Source: Bradymonas sediminis
Lineage (GTDB): Bacteria; Myxococcota_A; Bradymonadia; Bradymonadales; Bradymonadaceae
Direction of reading: 5' to 3'
Length of the DNA: 64,000 bases
Assembly (NCBI RefSeq): GCF_003258315.1
Contig: NZ_CP030032.1
Span: 1,154,001 to 1,218,000, forward strand
In this document: positions 61,809 through 64,000 of the stretch, one piece after another
Position numbering within the stretch: the first letter of the stretch is position 1
Layout of the letters: each line of letters opens with the position of its first letter
Notes under the pieces: generated by a model
Told to the model about the DNA's origin: nothing
Database searches by the model: none
What the model saw: only the letters and a program-made list of their open reading frames with translations
Program-made: the position numbers and the translations under genes

Positions 61809-63509
61809 TTAGAAATTTAGGCTCAGCCCGCCGCCAATCATCGCGCGTGTTGCGGGCACCAATAGGCCTGGAAACCCGTCGTCGAGCGCCACGCCCGGGG
61901 GCACTCCGAATTGGCCGCTCGCCGCCGCCGCGTCCAACACATCGGACGATATCGAGGGCACGCGCAAGCCAAGTCTAAACTCGCCGGGTTTGCCGTAAGT
62001 GATTGATGTGTAAGCGAAAACGCGCATGTAGGAGAGCACTCTGACGCTATAGTCCAGGCGGCTCAGGAACGAGAGATCACTCAGGTTTCCCAGCGTCGAG
62101 AAGGTAAATGTTGTGTCGTTCCAATCCCCGGGGCTCGGTGCCAGAGCGTAGAACGCCGCATAATGGCGGCCCGAATAAAGCGGGCGAAACGCTCCGTTGA
62201 GGATCATCCAGGGGTAGAGATCGGCGTCGGAATAACCGGCGCCATTGAAAAAATACTCGGCCCCCACATAGATCGTGTCCTCCTCGAGGATAGGAATACC
62301 GACTTCGGCGCCGACCAGGGCGCGCGGGATCCAATCGTCGGCGCGCGAGTAGCGCTCCGGTATTTGCAACTCGGCGATATTATCGAGGTCAATCCGCTCG
62401 AATTGGGTGAAGTTTGAGTCTCCGCGAAAGAACGGTGTCTCGACATTATGCAATAGGGTCGCGGCGGCGCGCAGGTCGAACCACCCCAGGGCGCTCGAGA
62501 TGTCCGCGCCGAGTTGCGTGGGCTTGTCTTTTTGGGCGGCGGCAGACAGCCCCACTTCGGTGGTGCCGAGCAGGAGTTCCGCGCGCCCTGCGGCGCCGAC
62601 CGTCTTCGGCGAGTCAGCCCCTCCGAGGTTCGCGATCGCGTAGAAATTCCATCCCTTGGACTCAATCGGAAGATGGAGCTTTAGAAGATCTACGCCGGTG
62701 CGCGCGTCGACCAGGGCCAGCGGGTCGCGCCGCTGCTCGAAGAGGAAGTCGTTGGGATACCAGAAGCGCCCGACCCCCCAGCGAAGGTGCTGGCGGCCGG
62801 CGGTGACGTAAATAGTGCGGGCGAGGTCGAATTTTATCCATAACTGGTCGAGTTCGGCGCGTAGCGCCTCGGCGCCAGCCCCGAATGGGTTGGTGCTCGG
62901 CGCGCCGGTGCCCGTGCCGCCGACGCCTGCCTCGGCCGAGGTCGTCGGTATATAGGTTAGGCGCGCGTCGGCGTAGACGCGCAGTCGGTTGCTTGGACGA
63001 GCGTCCAGGTAGACGTCAAATAAGTTGGGCTGGGTCAGTGGGAATTCGGCCGGGTCGCCGCTGTCGAGCACCGTATAATAGAGCTGGCTAAATAGGCTCC
63101 CGCCGATGTCGAGTGATTGCGCCTCGCGCGCGGCCAGGCGCGCCGAGAGTTCGTCGCCCAACTGACTGCTCGACGGCTCGCTGGCCACCTGGGCCGAGGG
63201 TATTGCGCCGCCTTCATCCCCGCCGAATATGGACGCCTCGCGCTCTTCGATGGGGTCTGAATCATCGGCGCCGAAGATCGCCGCCTCACGCGCGTCGATG
63301 GCGTCCATTTCGAAATCTTCCGCGTTATCGTCCTCTACATCCTCATCCACTTCTTCCTCGGCCTCATCCGCTTCGTCCTCGGGCTCGCCGAACATCGCGG
63401 CTTCGCGCGCCTCGATGCTCGAATCCTGCGCCTGGGCGGGCGTCGCCCAGGGCGTCAGCGCAGCGCAAATGCTGACGAAAAATAGTCTGCTCAGGGCGGG
63501 GCGAGTCAC
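61809..63509 (-). CDS. Outer-membrane beta-barrel protein with N-terminal REAxxFG repeats
   Basis: The 566-residue exported protein has a signal peptide ending in PAQAQ near residue 28. Three copies of an EAREAAMFG-type motif (residues 33-41, 72-80, 88-96) are separated by very acidic spacers, followed by a possible degenerate fourth near 127 (AAREAQSL). A beta-barrel starts around residue 135 (GGSLFSQLYYTVLDSGDPAEF) and continues with YVTAGRQHLRWGVGRFWYPN-type strands to a C-terminal Phe (GGGLSLNF). It lies 80 nt after a LolA-like gene on the same strand. Such pairs often accompany an MMPL exporter of hydrophobic compounds. Cargo unknown. Confidence 0.84.
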   Translation of the reverse strand: MTRPALSRLFFVSICAALTPWATPAQAQDSSIEAREAAMFGEPEDEADEAEEEVDEDVEDDNAEDFEMDAIDAREAAIFGADDSDPIEEREASIFGGDEGGAIPSAQVASEPSSSQLGDELSARLAAREAQSLDIGGSLFSQLYYTVLDSGDPAEFPLTQPNLFDVYLDARPSNRLRVYADARLTYIPTTSAEAGVGGTGTGAPSTNPFGAGAEALRAELDQLWIKFDLARTIYVTAGRQHLRWGVGRFWYPNDFLFEQRRDPLALVDARTGVDLLKLHLPIESKGWNFYAIANLGGADSPKTVGAAGRAELLLGTTEVGLSAAAQKDKPTQLGADISSALGWFDLRAAATLLHNVETPFFRGDSNFTQFERIDLDNIAELQIPERYSRADDWIPRALVGAEVGIPILEEDTIYVGAEYFFNGAGYSDADLYPWMILNGAFRPLYSGRHYAAFYALAPSPGDWNDTTFTFSTLGNLSDLSFLSRLDYSVRVLSYMRVFAYTSITYGKPGEFRLGLRVPSISSDVLDAAAASGQFGVPPGVALDDGFPGLLVPATRAMIGGGLSLNF

Positions 63510-63589
63510 GAGGGATACCTATGGGTTGAGGCCGCAAATTGGCAATAATATCAATGGGCTGCGGCTTTATTTAGAGGGTGTCCGGTGGG

Positions 63590-64000
63590 TCAGCGGCTTT
63601 TGCTCTCGAGCCATGCTTTGGTGAAGATATTACCGGGCAGCGGCTTAAGCGCGACGTCGCGGAAGACGATGGTGGTGCGGTTGCCCTTCTCGACCTCATC
63701 GAAGATGCGGATCTCTTTTGGGAAGTAGACCCAGTCCTTCTTCTCTTCGCTCTTGAGGCGGCTCCACTTGGGGTAATAGGTGGTGCGCATCAGGCGTCCA
63801 GACAGCGCGAATTCTTGCTGCTTCAGCACGTTTTTGCTCTTGGTGTCGAGCCATAATTCGATAATCGGGTAGGCGACATCGTTGCGGTCTTTGGCCTTAA
63901 GCTTGAGGTGATGGACCTCAAATTTACCGAGCTTCTCAACGCCCACAAAGCTCGGGACGAACTTTTTGGCGAGCTCCCACTCGTCGAAGTCGCTGCGCTG
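63590..64000 (-). CDS. LolA-like outer-membrane lipoprotein-sorting-type protein (5' end beyond window)
   Basis: Only the last ~136 residues lie in the window; the frame is open to its right edge (QRSDFDEWELAKKFV...). The segment has the COG outer-membrane lipoprotein-sorting pattern: KLGKFEVHHLKLKAK, YPIIELWLDTKSKNVLKQQ, MRTTYYPKWSRL, and PKEIRIFDEVEKGNRTTIVF. The fold carries hydrophobic cargo across the periplasm. It is followed by the REAxxFG barrel gene, consistent with a transport unit; an RND/MMPL exporter gene may lie just outside the window. Confidence 0.8.
   Translation of the reverse strand, partial: QRSDFDEWELAKKFVPSFVGVEKLGKFEVHHLKLKAKDRNDVAYPIIELWLDTKSKNVLKQQEFALSGRLMRTTYYPKWSRLKSEEKKDWVYFPKEIRIFDEVEKGNRTTIVFRDVALKPLPGNIFTKAWLESKSR

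Overview
The window looks like chromosomal DNA from a high-GC, Gram-negative deltaproteobacterium-type organism (Myxococcota/Bradymonadales-like; this is inference, because no rRNA marker is present). The support is a complete Tol-Pal cluster, several outer-membrane barrels and OmpA-type proteins, and about a dozen predicted lipoproteins. Many of these lipoproteins carry animal-like extracellular repeats (RCC1, thrombospondin type 3, PKD, Kazal/antistasin-like, BNR/Asp-box, Dickkopf-like Cys repeats), a style common in predatory or social deltaproteobacteria. I see no phage, transposase, rRNA or CRISPR array.

Layout. 1-963: gene-less DNA with a duplicated ~200-bp segment and two arrays of a 33-bp repeat. 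964-6375: tolQ-tolR-tolA-tolB-pal plus a ClpP/SDH-fold protein. 6563-6780: promoter, tRNA-Leu(CAA) and terminator. 6819-10727: K+ channel, small membrane and secreted proteins, miaE, PilZ-like regulator. 10853-18101: Cys-rich lipoprotein, sulfatase-fold lipoprotein with a coupled partner, alpha/beta-hydrolase-OsmC fusion. 18126-29638 (all minus strand): BNR lipoprotein coupled to an OmpA/TSP3 protein, a two-gene TPR unit, an outer-membrane barrel, an RCC1 lipoprotein. 29903-35397: GT-C-like membrane protein, small membrane protein, RsuA-type pseudouridine synthase, Kazal/antistasin-like lipoprotein, small barrel, prmC. 35478-40694: two GT4 glycosyltransferases divergent from an MMPL/RND exporter. 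40737-47731: PKD lipoprotein, TSP3-amidase lipoprotein, Asp/Thr-linker lipoprotein, and a nucleotidyltransferase/CDP-alcohol phosphotransferase pair. 47914-55695: cspA, DUF971, a membrane-anchored FAM20-like kinase, a C-GD-H lipoprotein, DUF2270, ArsC-type reductase. 56047-64000: a RapA-like protein that has lost its ATPase motifs, a membrane-anchored barrel-fold enzyme candidate, an Ala/Glu-rich lipoprotein, and an outer-membrane barrel downstream of a LolA-like protein that runs off the window.

The genes are mostly about the cell envelope: energised outer-membrane constriction (Tol-Pal), envelope sugars and lipid head groups (GT4 pair, GT-C, NTase/CDP-alcohol transferase), hydrophobic-cargo export (MMPL; LolA-like plus barrel), and surface-displayed lipoproteins. 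The most unusual items are (i) a secretory-pathway FAM20/Four-jointed-like kinase in a bacterial type II membrane protein with an N-terminal zinc ribbon and apparently no standard start codon, (ii) a full-length RapA-type SNF2 protein whose Walker A, DEAH and motif VI residues are all replaced, and (iii) an amidase-signature enzyme with an intact catalytic triad on a thrombospondin-3 lipoprotein stalk.
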